A DNA stretch of 64,000 bases, from positions 282,972 through 346,971 of the forward strand of contig NZ_JAGJRS010000034.1 of NCBI RefSeq assembly GCF_017837635.1, in the 5' to 3' direction. The DNA comes from Frateuria flava. GTDB taxonomy: Bacteria > Pseudomonadota > Gammaproteobacteria > Xanthomonadales > Rhodanobacteraceae. Under the pieces are notes generated by a model. The model did no database searches. It was not told where the DNA came from and saw only the letters and a list, made by a program, of their open reading frames with translations. The position numbers and the translations under genes are program-made. Shown here one piece after another: positions 1 to 7,162 of the stretch; positions within the stretch are counted from its first letter, which is position 1, and every line of letters begins with the position of its first letter.

Positions 1-12
1 TCCCGCCATCCC

Positions 13-40
13 GGTCGCGCCCAAGGGCGCTCCTACAAGG
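13..40. repeat. REP-type repeat, single arm at window edge
   Basis: The bases reading GTCGCGCCCAAGGGCGCTCC then TACAAGG match the right arm of the REP palindromes at 7093 and 29387. The left arm would lie outside the window. It sits just downstream of the sugar porter stop codon. Confidence 0.6.
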
Positions 41-46
41 TCATGG

Positions 47-1474
47 CTAGCCCGGCATGTCCTCCAGCTCCATGCCCTTGGTCTCGCGCACCGCGAACAC
101 CACGAACAGCAGCGAGATCAGCGCGAACGCGGCATACAGGCCGTAGGCGAAGCTCAACCCTACCTCCGCCAATGCCGGGAAGGTGGAGGTGATCAGGAAG
201 TTGGCCAGCCACTGCGCCGCGGCCGCCACCGCCAGCGCGACCGCGCGGATGCGGTTGGGGAACATCTCGCCCAGCAGCACCCACACCATCGGTCCCCAGC
301 TCAGCCCGAAGAACACCACGTAGGCGTTGGCCGCGACCAGCGCGACCATGTTCCACGGGGCGGGCAGGGTGAGGCTCGCGCCCGTGCCGACTGACTGCGA
401 GAAGCACCAGGCCATCAACGCAAGGGTGACGGTCATGCCGGCCGAGCCGATCGCAAGCAGCGGCTTGCGGCCGAGCTTGTCGACCAGCGCGATGGCCACC
501 AGCGTCACCAGCACGTTGACGATCGAGGTGATCACCGTGATCGAGAACGAATCGGCCTCGCTGAAACCTACCGAATGCCACAGCGCCGAGGAGTAATAGA
601 AGATCACGTTGATGCCGACGAACTGCTGGAACACCGACAGCAGGATGCCGACCCACACCACCGGCAGCAGGCCCAGCCGCGGGCCGCGCAGGTCGCGCAG
701 GCGCGGGCGGTATTCCATCTTCAGGCTGCGCTCGATCTCGCCCAGCTTGTAGTCCAGCGCGGCCTCGCTGCGCATGGCCAGCACCCTGCGCAGTACGTCG
801 CGGGCTTCGGCCAGGCGCCCGCGCGCGACCAGGTGGCGCGGCGATTCGGGCACGCCAAGCACCAGCGCGCCGTAGACCAGCGCCGGCACCACGGCGACCA
901 GAAACATCCAGCGCCAGGCTTCCAGCCCGAACCAGAGCTTCGCCGAGGCCCCGCCGGCCGTGGCGGCGAGCCACGCGTCGCTGAGCAGCGCGGCGAAGAT
1001 GCCGAGCACGATCGCCAGCTGCTGCAACGAGCCAAGCCGTCCGCGCACGTGCGCCGGGGAAACCTCGGCGATATAGGTCGGCGCGATCACCGATGCCATG
1101 CCCACGCCGACGCCACCAACGACGCGCCACAGGATCAGGTCCCACATGCCGGTGACCAGGCCCGAGCCGATCGCACTGGCGGCCAGCAGCAGTGCGGCGA
1201 CCTGCATGGTGCGCACGCGGCCCAGGCGGTCGGCCAGCGTGCCGGCGTACCAGGCGCCGGCGGCCGAGCCGAGCAGGGCGCAGGACACGGCCAGCCCGAT
1301 CCGGGCGGCATCCAGCTCGAAGCCGCCACGGATCGCTTCCACGGCGCCGTTGATGACGGCCGTGTCGAAACCGAACAGGAAGCCGCCCAGCGCCGCCGCG
1401 GCGGCGATGAGCACGATGCGGGCCGTGGCCCGTTGTTCCAGTGCCAGGTCGACTGGCGTCTCCCGCGTACTCAT
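47..1474 (-). CDS. MFS sugar porter (glucose/hexose:H+ symporter type)
   Basis: A 475-residue inner-membrane transporter of the sugar porter branch of the MFS (XylE/Glf/GlcP relatives), probably importing a monosaccharide with protons. Family signatures visible are the loop ADRLGR after helix 2, PESPRH ending the first half, QQFVGIN in helix 7, DKLGRKP between helices 8 and 9, GPMVWVLLGEMFPNRIRA in helix 10 and a closing ETKG. About 12 hydrophobic segments fit the fold. The ATG is preceded by a GGGGGA ribosome site. It diverges from the LacI-type gene at 1630, with an operator copy between them (1546-1559). Glucose released by the glucosidases of the locus is the likely substrate, but the exact sugar is inference. 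Confidence 0.9.
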   Translation of the reverse strand: MSTRETPVDLALEQRATARIVLIAAAAALGGFLFGFDTAVINGAVEAIRGGFELDAARIGLAVSCALLGSAAGAWYAGTLADRLGRVRTMQVAALLLAASAIGSGLVTGMWDLILWRVVGGVGVGMASVIAPTYIAEVSPAHVRGRLGSLQQLAIVLGIFAALLSDAWLAATAGGASAKLWFGLEAWRWMFLVAVVPALVYGALVLGVPESPRHLVARGRLAEARDVLRRVLAMRSEAALDYKLGEIERSLKMEYRPRLRDLRGPRLGLLPVVWVGILLSVFQQFVGINVIFYYSSALWHSVGFSEADSFSITVITSIVNVLVTLVAIALVDKLGRKPLLAIGSAGMTVTLALMAWCFSQSVGTGASLTLPAPWNMVALVAANAYVVFFGLSWGPMVWVLLGEMFPNRIRAVALAVAAAAQWLANFLITSTFPALAEVGLSFAYGLYAAFALISLLFVVFAVRETKGMELEDMPG

Positions 1475-1545
1475 CCGTTCTTCCCCCGAAGGTCCCAGGA
1501 ATACATCTGGTGCGAGTCTGGCTGCTGCCGTGTTCGGCGTCCGGC

Positions 1546-1559
1546 TGAATACGTATGCA
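1546..1559. promoter_or_regulatory. Predicted LacI-family operator, copy 1
   Basis: TGAATACGTATGCA, a near-palindrome centred on ACGT. The identical 14-mer, or its exact complement, recurs at 11905, 16785 and 16945, each time in front of an alpha-glucan gene. This copy lies between the divergent sugar porter and LacI-type genes and could control both, including autoregulation. LacI-family proteins bind such central-CG palindromes. The link to the product of the gene at 1630 is inference from proximity. Confidence 0.75.
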
Positions 1560-1629
1560 TGGGTGCCGGCACGCCGCGACGGGCCGATGGTAATGTTGTG
1601 CGAGCCGCCAGGACCAGAGGTTCGCCGCA

Positions 1630-2661
1630 GTGAGCAAGGCCAAAGCGACGTCGATCGACATCGCCCACCTGGCGGGGGTATCCCAGGCCACGGTATCGCG
1701 CGCCCTGCGCGGCAGTCCGCTGGTCAGCCAGGAAACCCGCGAGCGTATCCGCGCGGCGGCGGAGCAGCTCAACTACAAGGTCGACAAGAACGCCTCCAAC
1801 CTGCGCCTGCAGCATTCGGGCACGCTGGCGTTGCTGCTGTTCGAGGACCCGACGACCGACGGGTCGAACATCAACCCGTTCTTCCTCTCGATGCTCGGCT
1901 CCATCACCCGCGCCTGCGCGCAGCTGGGCTACGACCTGCTGGTGTCCTTCCAGCAGTTCTCCAACGACTGGCACGCCGACTACGCCGACAGCAAGAAGGC
2001 CGACGGCATCATCCTGCTCGGCTACGGCGATTACCTGGCCTATCGCGCGCGGCTGGAAAAGCTGGTGGAGATTGGCACGCGCTTCGTGCGCTGGGGCGCC
2101 GTGCAGCCGGACCAGCCGGGCGTTTCGGTCGGCTGCGACAACTTCAGCGGTGGCCAGGCGGTCGCACGGCACTTCATCGAACAGGGCTGCCGGCGGATTG
2201 CGTTCCTGGGTGACGCCTCCAGCCACTATCCGGAATTCTTCGAGCGCTACCGTGGCTATGCTCAGGCGCTGCAGCAGGCCGGGCTGGAGGTGGACGAAGC
2301 CTTGCAGGTGGATGCCGAAAGCACGCAGCTGTGCGGCCATACGGCGATGTCGGAACTGATCGCGCGCGAGGTGGCGTTCGACGCGGTGTTCGCGGCCAGC
2401 GACCTGATCGCCATCGGCGCGATGAGCGCGCTGGCCGAGCACGGCTACAAGGTGCCGGTCGACGTGCCGGTCGCCGGCTTCGATGACATTCCGATGGCGC
2501 GCTTCGCCAGCCCACCGCTCACCACCGTGCTGCAGGACACGCGCAGCGCGGGCGAGGTATTGGTCCAGAACCTGCTGATGATGATCCGCGGCGAACCGGC
2601 CCAGAGCGTGATGCTGCCGGTGAAGCTGATGGTGCGGCAGTCGAGCGTGCGCCCCAGTTAA
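1630..2661 (+). CDS. LacI-family transcriptional regulator of the alpha-glucan locus
   Basis: A 343-residue LacI/GalR-type regulator. The N-terminal helix-turn-helix and hinge read SIDIAHLAGVSQATVSRALR at residues 9-28, with the family signature VSxxTVSR. A periplasmic-binding-protein-like sensor domain fills the rest (for example GVSVGCDNFSGGQAVARHF and VPVAGFDDIPMARFASPPLT). The start is GTG at 1630, with an AGAGG-like ribosome site. It lies divergent to the sugar porter. Four identical palindromic sites in the neighbourhood make it the likely local repressor of starch/maltodextrin use, released by an internal sugar. The effector is not visible from sequence. Confidence 0.92.
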   Translation: MSKAKATSIDIAHLAGVSQATVSRALRGSPLVSQETRERIRAAAEQLNYKVDKNASNLRLQHSGTLALLLFEDPTTDGSNINPFFLSMLGSITRACAQLGYDLLVSFQQFSNDWHADYADSKKADGIILLGYGDYLAYRARLEKLVEIGTRFVRWGAVQPDQPGVSVGCDNFSGGQAVARHFIEQGCRRIAFLGDASSHYPEFFERYRGYAQALQQAGLEVDEALQVDAESTQLCGHTAMSELIAREVAFDAVFAASDLIAIGAMSALAEHGYKVPVDVPVAGFDDIPMARFASPPLTTVLQDTRSAGEVLVQNLLMMIRGEPAQSVMLPVKLMVRQSSVRPS

Positions 2662-2673
2662 TCCCCATCTCCC

Positions 2674-2729
2674 TGCAGGAGCGCTCGCGACCCGGACACT
2701 CCGTCGCGACCAAGGGCGCTGCTACAAGG
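2674..2729. repeat. REP-type palindrome
   Basis: Imperfect inverted repeat from TGCAGGAGCGCTCGCGACC to GTCGCGACCAAGGGCGCTGC. It lies between the convergent LacI-type gene and the esterase gene and overlaps the esterase 3' end. It may serve as a bidirectional mRNA 3' end. Confidence 0.65.
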
Positions 2730-3753
2730 AAGGCGATGGGCGCGGCGGAAAAGCCCAGCGCAGGAATGCCGGCAGCATCTTCGCCCAGGAGGCCTGCTGG
2801 TGATGCCCGCCCGGCAACAGGAACACCGTCACGTCGGCACCCGGACCGGTGGTGGCGTAGCCGAGCTGGCGCAAGCCTCCGCGCTGCACACCCTCGCCGC
2901 GGTAGCCATCGACCAGATCCTGCAGATCATCGATCACGTCGATCACGCCATCGTGGTCGCGATCGTTCGTTTCTTCGGCCGTGCCTGCCGCGAACCAGAA
3001 TTTCAGCCCCTCGCGCCGTGGACCGCGATCGACCATCGCCTGCGCCAGCCGCGTGCGCTGCACCGCCGAGGCGTCACTGCGATCGCCCGCCAGCCAGAAC
3101 GACGGCGACATGGCGCCGACCTGGCCGAACACGTCCGGATATTCCCAGCCCAGGTTGAACGCGTTGAGCGCGCCCAACGACCAGCCCATCACCGTGCGCT
3201 GCCGGGCGTTGGCGCGCGTGCGGTAGTGCGTGTCGATGTACGGCACCAGCGAAGTGGCGATCCACGAGGAGTAATCGGCCGCCCTCAGGCCGATCGCACC
3301 GATCCTCGATCCGCCGACCACGCTCTGTCCGCGCTGGCGATCGGAAAGCCCGTAGCCGCTGGCGCGGTCCCGCAGCATGTCGATGGCGACGACAATGATG
3401 GGTTCGATCGCGTGTTCTCCATAGAGCGTCGCCAGGGTCGGCTGCAGTCCGACCGCCTGCATGTCCTGGCCATCGTTGGCGTACAGCACCGGATAACGGG
3501 CGGTCGAGTCCGGATAGCCGGGCGGGAGGTAGACCGTGATGTGGATGCGCTCGGGCGCGAAGGCGGGCGCATCCAGTTCGAGCTTCCGAACCTGCGCATG
3601 CAGTGCGCAGGGAAGCAGCAGGAGCAAGGCCAGCCACCCGCGCCCGCCTGCCTTTTGCAGGAGCCCGGCTGCGGACGATGCTTTTGTGGCACGCCCACCA
3701 AGGGCATCGCCCGCAAGCGCGCTCCTGCAGGAAGTGCGGCGGCGGTCATTCAT
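2722..3753 (-). CDS. Secreted alpha/beta-hydrolase of the esterase D/enterochelin esterase type
   Basis: A 343-residue alpha/beta-hydrolase with the nucleophile elbow GWSLGA (about residue 192) and a late GGHH segment that would supply the catalytic histidine. The hydrophobic run WLALLLLLPCALHA near residues 40-53 looks like a signal peptide. The only in-frame ATG overlaps the last 8 bases of the amylase gene, so translational coupling is likely. Between that ATG and the signal peptide lie about 25 residues encoded by a REP element (3656-3730), an odd N-terminal extension; a non-ATG start inside it is possible. Related proteins act as esterases on acylated sugars or siderophores. The substrate is unknown, and the operon position suggests an alpha-glucan or acylated oligosaccharide role. 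Confidence 0.75.
   Translation of the reverse strand: MNDRRRTSCRSALAGDALGGRATKASSAAGLLQKAGGRGWLALLLLLPCALHAQVRKLELDAPAFAPERIHITVYLPPGYPDSTARYPVLYANDGQDMQAVGLQPTLATLYGEHAIEPIIVVAIDMLRDRASGYGLSDRQRGQSVVGGSRIGAIGLRAADYSSWIATSLVPYIDTHYRTRANARQRTVMGWSLGALNAFNLGWEYPDVFGQVGAMSPSFWLAGDRSDASAVQRTRLAQAMVDRGPRREGLKFWFAAGTAEETNDRDHDGVIDVIDDLQDLVDGYRGEGVQRGGLRQLGYATTGPGADVTVFLLPGGHHQQASWAKMLPAFLRWAFPPRPSPSL
3656..3730. repeat. Divergent REP-type palindrome inside a reading frame
   Basis: The outer arms TGCAGGAGC and GCGCTCCTGCA flank a degenerate centre with AAGGGCATCGCCCGC. It lies in the amylase/esterase junction and is read in frame as residues of the esterase N-terminus (CRSALAGD...AAGLLQ). The peptide resembles the one encoded by the REP at 29387 (CRSALGRD...RPRALLQ), which shows common ancestry of the repeats. 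Confidence 0.6.
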
Positions 3754-5434
3754 CCGGATGGCTCTTGTCGCGCATCAGGCGGGTCAGCTCGGCGACGAGC
3801 TCGGTGCGGGTGGCCGGCGCGTCGAGCAGGTACACCGCCACATCGTGCGGCCCCACTTTTGCGTCTAGCGCGCCGCCCGCCGCCACGTCGACCGCTGCGC
3901 CACCCAGCGCTGCCTGCCAGCGTCCCGGCTGCAGGTACCTGGTCACATGGAACCGCGCGGCCTGGTCGCCCTTGTTGAGCAAGACCAGCGCGATCTGGTG
4001 CAGGCCGTCTTTCTGGTAGACGCGATAGAACGCCGCCTGGTCGCCGCCCATGTGCTCGACCAGCATCAGCCCGCGTTGCAGTGCCGGGGTGCGTTCACGC
4101 AGGTTGGCGATGCGCTTGAGCTGGCGGTAGATCGAGCTCCTGCCGGCCGCGTCGATGCGCGCCTGGCCGTAGTAGTTGCGGTTGCCCTCGTGCTCGGCCC
4201 GGCCGCGCTCGAAGCCGGTTTCCGAACCGTAGTAGACCGCCGGAATACCGCGAGTGGTGAACAACCAGTTGTTGGCGTCGATGAAGCCATGGTCGCTGGC
4301 GTCCATGCGCGCCATGTCGTGGTTGTCGTAAAAGGTGACCAGCTCGTACGGGTTGGCGTACGGGCCGTTGGTCAGGTAGAGCTTCGACTGCAGCAGGCCG
4401 TAGTCGCTGCCGGGGCGCTCGAATACCGCCTTGATCGCGCCCTGCTGAGGGAAGTCGAGCAGGCTGATGCCGCCGTTCCTGGCCCAGGTGTACTTGCCGA
4501 TGTTGTCCGGGCTGTAGTCGAACGCCTCGCCATACATGAAGAAGCCGGGGTGCTTGGCGCGGATGCGCGCGGAGAACTGCCGCCAGAACGCGGTCGACAT
4601 GTGGCTGATGGTGTCGATGCGGAAGGCGTCCGCGCCCTGGTCGATCCATTTGAGATACGCGCCGGTGAAGTAGTCCAGCACCGCGGGGTTGGACTCGTCG
4701 TTGTTGGACAGCTGCGCCAGGTCCTCGTACGCGTGGTAGAAGCGGTGCAGCGGGTTGTGGCGCGGGTCGAGCTGCCAGGGCGGCAGGTTCTGCTCGTCGG
4801 CAATCAGCTTGCCGTGTTCGTCGAAGATCTGCCCGAACTGCGGCTGGCGCTCCGGCATCGTGAAGGCCGGCGAGCCGTGGTTGAGCACGATGTCCTGCAC
4901 GACATTCAGTCCGACCTTGTGCATGCCGGCGGTGAACTGCGCGAAGTCCAGATCCTTGCTGGGCAGGTGTTCGTCGAGCTTGTAGAAGTTGACGCCCCAG
5001 TAGCCGTGGAAGCCGGTCTTGCCGCGGTCGGAGAACTTCGAGCCCCAGCTCACCGGGTCGCCACCGGTAAAGGCCTGGTCGGGGTTGTCCACGATCGGCG
5101 TGATCCACACCGCACCGAAGCCCATGCCGCGGATGTAGCCGGCGTTGTTCAGCACGCCTTTGAAGTCGCCACCCAGGTAGCCGATGTTCGCGCTCTGCCC
5201 CTTGGGCGCACCCGGTACCGGGATGTCGAAGGTGCGGTGCGCGCCACCCTGGTCGCGATGGTCGTTGGACGGGTCGCCATCGACGAAGCGGTCGGTCATC
5301 ACGAAGTAGATGGCGTTCGCGGCGAACGGCGCGGCCGTGCCATAGAACGCGCGCTGCGACGGCGACGTGGCTGCCTGCGCCATTGCGGAAGTCAGCGCGA
5401 GCGCCAGGCCGAGGGAGAAGGGGAGGGCTTTCAT
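3746..5434 (-). CDS. Secreted alpha-amylase, GH13 family
   Basis: A 562-residue GH13 enzyme with a signal peptide ending AMAQA. Its (beta/alpha)8 motifs are complete: DIVLNH (residues 181-186), GADAFRID with nucleophile D274, GEAF with acid/base E303, and FYDNHD with D373. The start AIYFVMTDRFVDGD is typical of bacterial alpha-amylases and cyclodextrin-type enzymes with calcium-site loops. It should cut internal alpha-1,4 bonds of starch or maltodextrin in the periplasm or outside. The ATG at 5434 was chosen because it begins the signal peptide; the open frame continues upstream without meaning. It follows the MFS permease after a REP hairpin and overlaps the esterase start. Confidence 0.92.
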   Translation of the reverse strand: MKALPFSLGLALALTSAMAQAATSPSQRAFYGTAAPFAANAIYFVMTDRFVDGDPSNDHRDQGGAHRTFDIPVPGAPKGQSANIGYLGGDFKGVLNNAGYIRGMGFGAVWITPIVDNPDQAFTGGDPVSWGSKFSDRGKTGFHGYWGVNFYKLDEHLPSKDLDFAQFTAGMHKVGLNVVQDIVLNHGSPAFTMPERQPQFGQIFDEHGKLIADEQNLPPWQLDPRHNPLHRFYHAYEDLAQLSNNDESNPAVLDYFTGAYLKWIDQGADAFRIDTISHMSTAFWRQFSARIRAKHPGFFMYGEAFDYSPDNIGKYTWARNGGISLLDFPQQGAIKAVFERPGSDYGLLQSKLYLTNGPYANPYELVTFYDNHDMARMDASDHGFIDANNWLFTTRGIPAVYYGSETGFERGRAEHEGNRNYYGQARIDAAGRSSIYRQLKRIANLRERTPALQRGLMLVEHMGGDQAAFYRVYQKDGLHQIALVLLNKGDQAARFHVTRYLQPGRWQAALGGAAVDVAAGGALDAKVGPHDVAVYLLDAPATRTELVAELTRLMRDKSHPDE

Positions 5435-5496
5435 GGGCTGTGTCTCGATGTCAGATGCGCTTTCCCGCAGGGTGCCGAAGTCAGGCGGGCGCTTTT

Positions 5497-5558
5497 GCAC
5501 GAGCGCACCCTGTGCGCGACCGCCAGCGGCACGGTCGCGCACACGGTGCGCTCTTACA
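5497..5558. repeat. REP-type palindrome
   Basis: Long inverted repeat with left arm GAGCGCACCCTGTGCGCGAC and right arm GTCGCGCACACGGTGCGCTC, loop CGCCAGCGGCACG. The arms carry compensated changes (ACCC/GGT) against the commoner CCCTTGGG version, so the hairpin rather than the sequence is conserved. It overlaps the stop codon of the permease at 5554 and separates it from the amylase. Confidence 0.75.
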
Positions 5559-7065
5559 GAGGATCCGGCGCTGGCGGTACAGGAGTGGCGGTGGGTTGGG
5601 AAGCCGCTTCCGGCTCGCGCACGCGCAGCGTGCACAGGCCGGCCACGACCAGGCTGGCGCCGCCCAGGGCCAGCGCCCAGATCGGCTGGCCGTGGAAGAA
5701 GGTCTTCAGCAGCAGCCCGAGCACGCTGGCGGCCAGCAGCTGCGGGATCACGATGAAGAAATTGAAGATGCCCATATACACGCCCATCTTGGCTGCCGGC
5801 AGGTTGTCCGACAGCAGCGCATAGGGCAGCGACAGGATCGAAGCCCACGCGAAACCCACGCCGACCATGGAGGCGATGAGCCAGCGTGCATCGTGCAGCA
5901 CCACGAACGACAGCAGGCCTGCACCGCCCAGGCACAGATTGACCAGATGGCTGATGCGCAAGCCCCAACGCCGCACCATCCACGGGATCAGCAAGGCCGC
6001 CGGCACGGTCACGCCGTTGTAGACGGCAAACAGCACGCCGCCCCAGTTGGCCCCTTCGTTGTACGCCGCGCTGGTGGTGTCCGTGCTGCCGAAAAAGCTT
6101 TGCGCCACCCCCTGGGTGGTGTAGATCCACATCGCGAACAGCGCGAACCAGGAAAAGAACTGCACCCAGGCCAGCCGGCGCATCGGCGCGGGCATCCCGT
6201 ACAGATCGCTCATCACCTGCTGCGGCATGCCGCGGCTGCGGGTGAAGGCGACCCAGACGAACAGCAACCCGAACACGGCCAGCCCGCCACCGAGCAGGTA
6301 CAGCTCCTTCTCCAGCCCGAAACGGGCAATCGCCAAGAGCAGCGCGACGCCCAGCGCCAGCAATACCGCACCCGGGCGCCAGGCATCGGAGGTATCGACC
6401 GGCGCATCGGCGGGCGCCTCGTCGGCCTGTTCGCGCAATAGCTGCGGCGGATATTCCGGGCTGGTGGCGATGGTCCACAGCACCGCGCCAAGCAGCACCA
6501 CGCCGCCGGCGTAGAAGGCGTATTTGACCGTGTCCGGCACGCCCCCGGCGGAGGCGACGTTGGCCACACCGAACTTCGCCAGCAGCCAGGGCAGGGCGGA
6601 GGCGACCACTGCGCCCACGCCGATGAAGAAGCTCTGCATGGCATAGCCGAGCGGGCGCTGGCGCGCCGGCAACTGGTCGCCGACGAAGGCGCGGAAGGGT
6701 TCCATCGATACGTTGATCGAGGCATCCATGATCCACAGCAGCCCGGCGGCGATCCACAGCGAAGGCGCATTGGGCATCCACAAGAGCGCCAGCGTGGTCA
6801 GCACCGCGCCGACCAGAAAATAGGGCCGGCGCCGGCCAAGCCGGTTCCAGGTGTGGTCGGACAAATGTCCGACGATCGGCTGCACGATCAGGCCGGTCAG
6901 CGGGGCGGCCACCCACAGGATCGGGATGTCGGCCACGTCCGCGCCCAGGGTCTGGAAGATGCGGCTGACGTTGGTATTCTGCAGGGCGAAGCCGAACTGG
7001 ATGCCAAGAAAGCCGAAACACATGTTCCAGATCTGCCAGAAAGACAGGGCGGGTTTGTTGGTCAT
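5554..7065 (-). CDS. MFS maltose/oligosaccharide permease (SUT/MalY-like)
   Basis: A 503-residue secondary transporter of the glycoside-cation symporter/SUT type. It starts with SFWQIWNMCFGFLGIQFGFA, followed by QPIVGHLSDHTWNRLGRRRPY, the typical helix 2-3 loop of sucrose/maltose permeases in Xanthomonadales and Caulobacter (MalY). About 12 membrane segments are visible. Operon context indicates import of maltose or maltodextrin from periplasm to cytoplasm, where the GH13 glucosidase at 17051 would hydrolyse it. It lies between the six-hairpin protein gene and the amylase, with REP hairpins on both sides. The substrate is inferred. Confidence 0.88.
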   Translation of the reverse strand: MTNKPALSFWQIWNMCFGFLGIQFGFALQNTNVSRIFQTLGADVADIPILWVAAPLTGLIVQPIVGHLSDHTWNRLGRRRPYFLVGAVLTTLALLWMPNAPSLWIAAGLLWIMDASINVSMEPFRAFVGDQLPARQRPLGYAMQSFFIGVGAVVASALPWLLAKFGVANVASAGGVPDTVKYAFYAGGVVLLGAVLWTIATSPEYPPQLLREQADEAPADAPVDTSDAWRPGAVLLALGVALLLAIARFGLEKELYLLGGGLAVFGLLFVWVAFTRSRGMPQQVMSDLYGMPAPMRRLAWVQFFSWFALFAMWIYTTQGVAQSFFGSTDTTSAAYNEGANWGGVLFAVYNGVTVPAALLIPWMVRRWGLRISHLVNLCLGGAGLLSFVVLHDARWLIASMVGVGFAWASILSLPYALLSDNLPAAKMGVYMGIFNFFIVIPQLLAASVLGLLLKTFFHGQPIWALALGGASLVVAGLCTLRVREPEAASQPTATPVPPAPDPL

Positions 7066-7092
7066 CCGGGCGTTCCGTGGCGTGGTTGTTCC

Positions 7093-7153
7093 GCAGGAGC
7101 GCCCTTGGGCGCGACCGCGATATCCGGGTCGCGCCCAAGGGCGCTACTGCAAG
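7093..7153. repeat. REP-type palindrome, near-perfect copy
   Basis: Arms GGAGCGCCCTTGGGCGCGAC (7096-7115) and GTCGCGCCCAAGGGCGCTAC (7128-7147) around a short loop. It lies in the 97-base gap between the six-hairpin protein gene and the permease. It can form a very stable RNA hairpin with no following T-run, which suits mRNA stabilisation or processing rather than simple termination. Confidence 0.8.
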
Positions 7154-7162
7154 GTGGCGTGG

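Noticed and set aside
3746-7138. 1130-residue open frame joining an N-terminal Arg-rich part to the alpha-amylase
   Set aside because: The upstream part is an antisense-like frame of the permease gene. The amylase has its own ATG and signal peptide at 5434.
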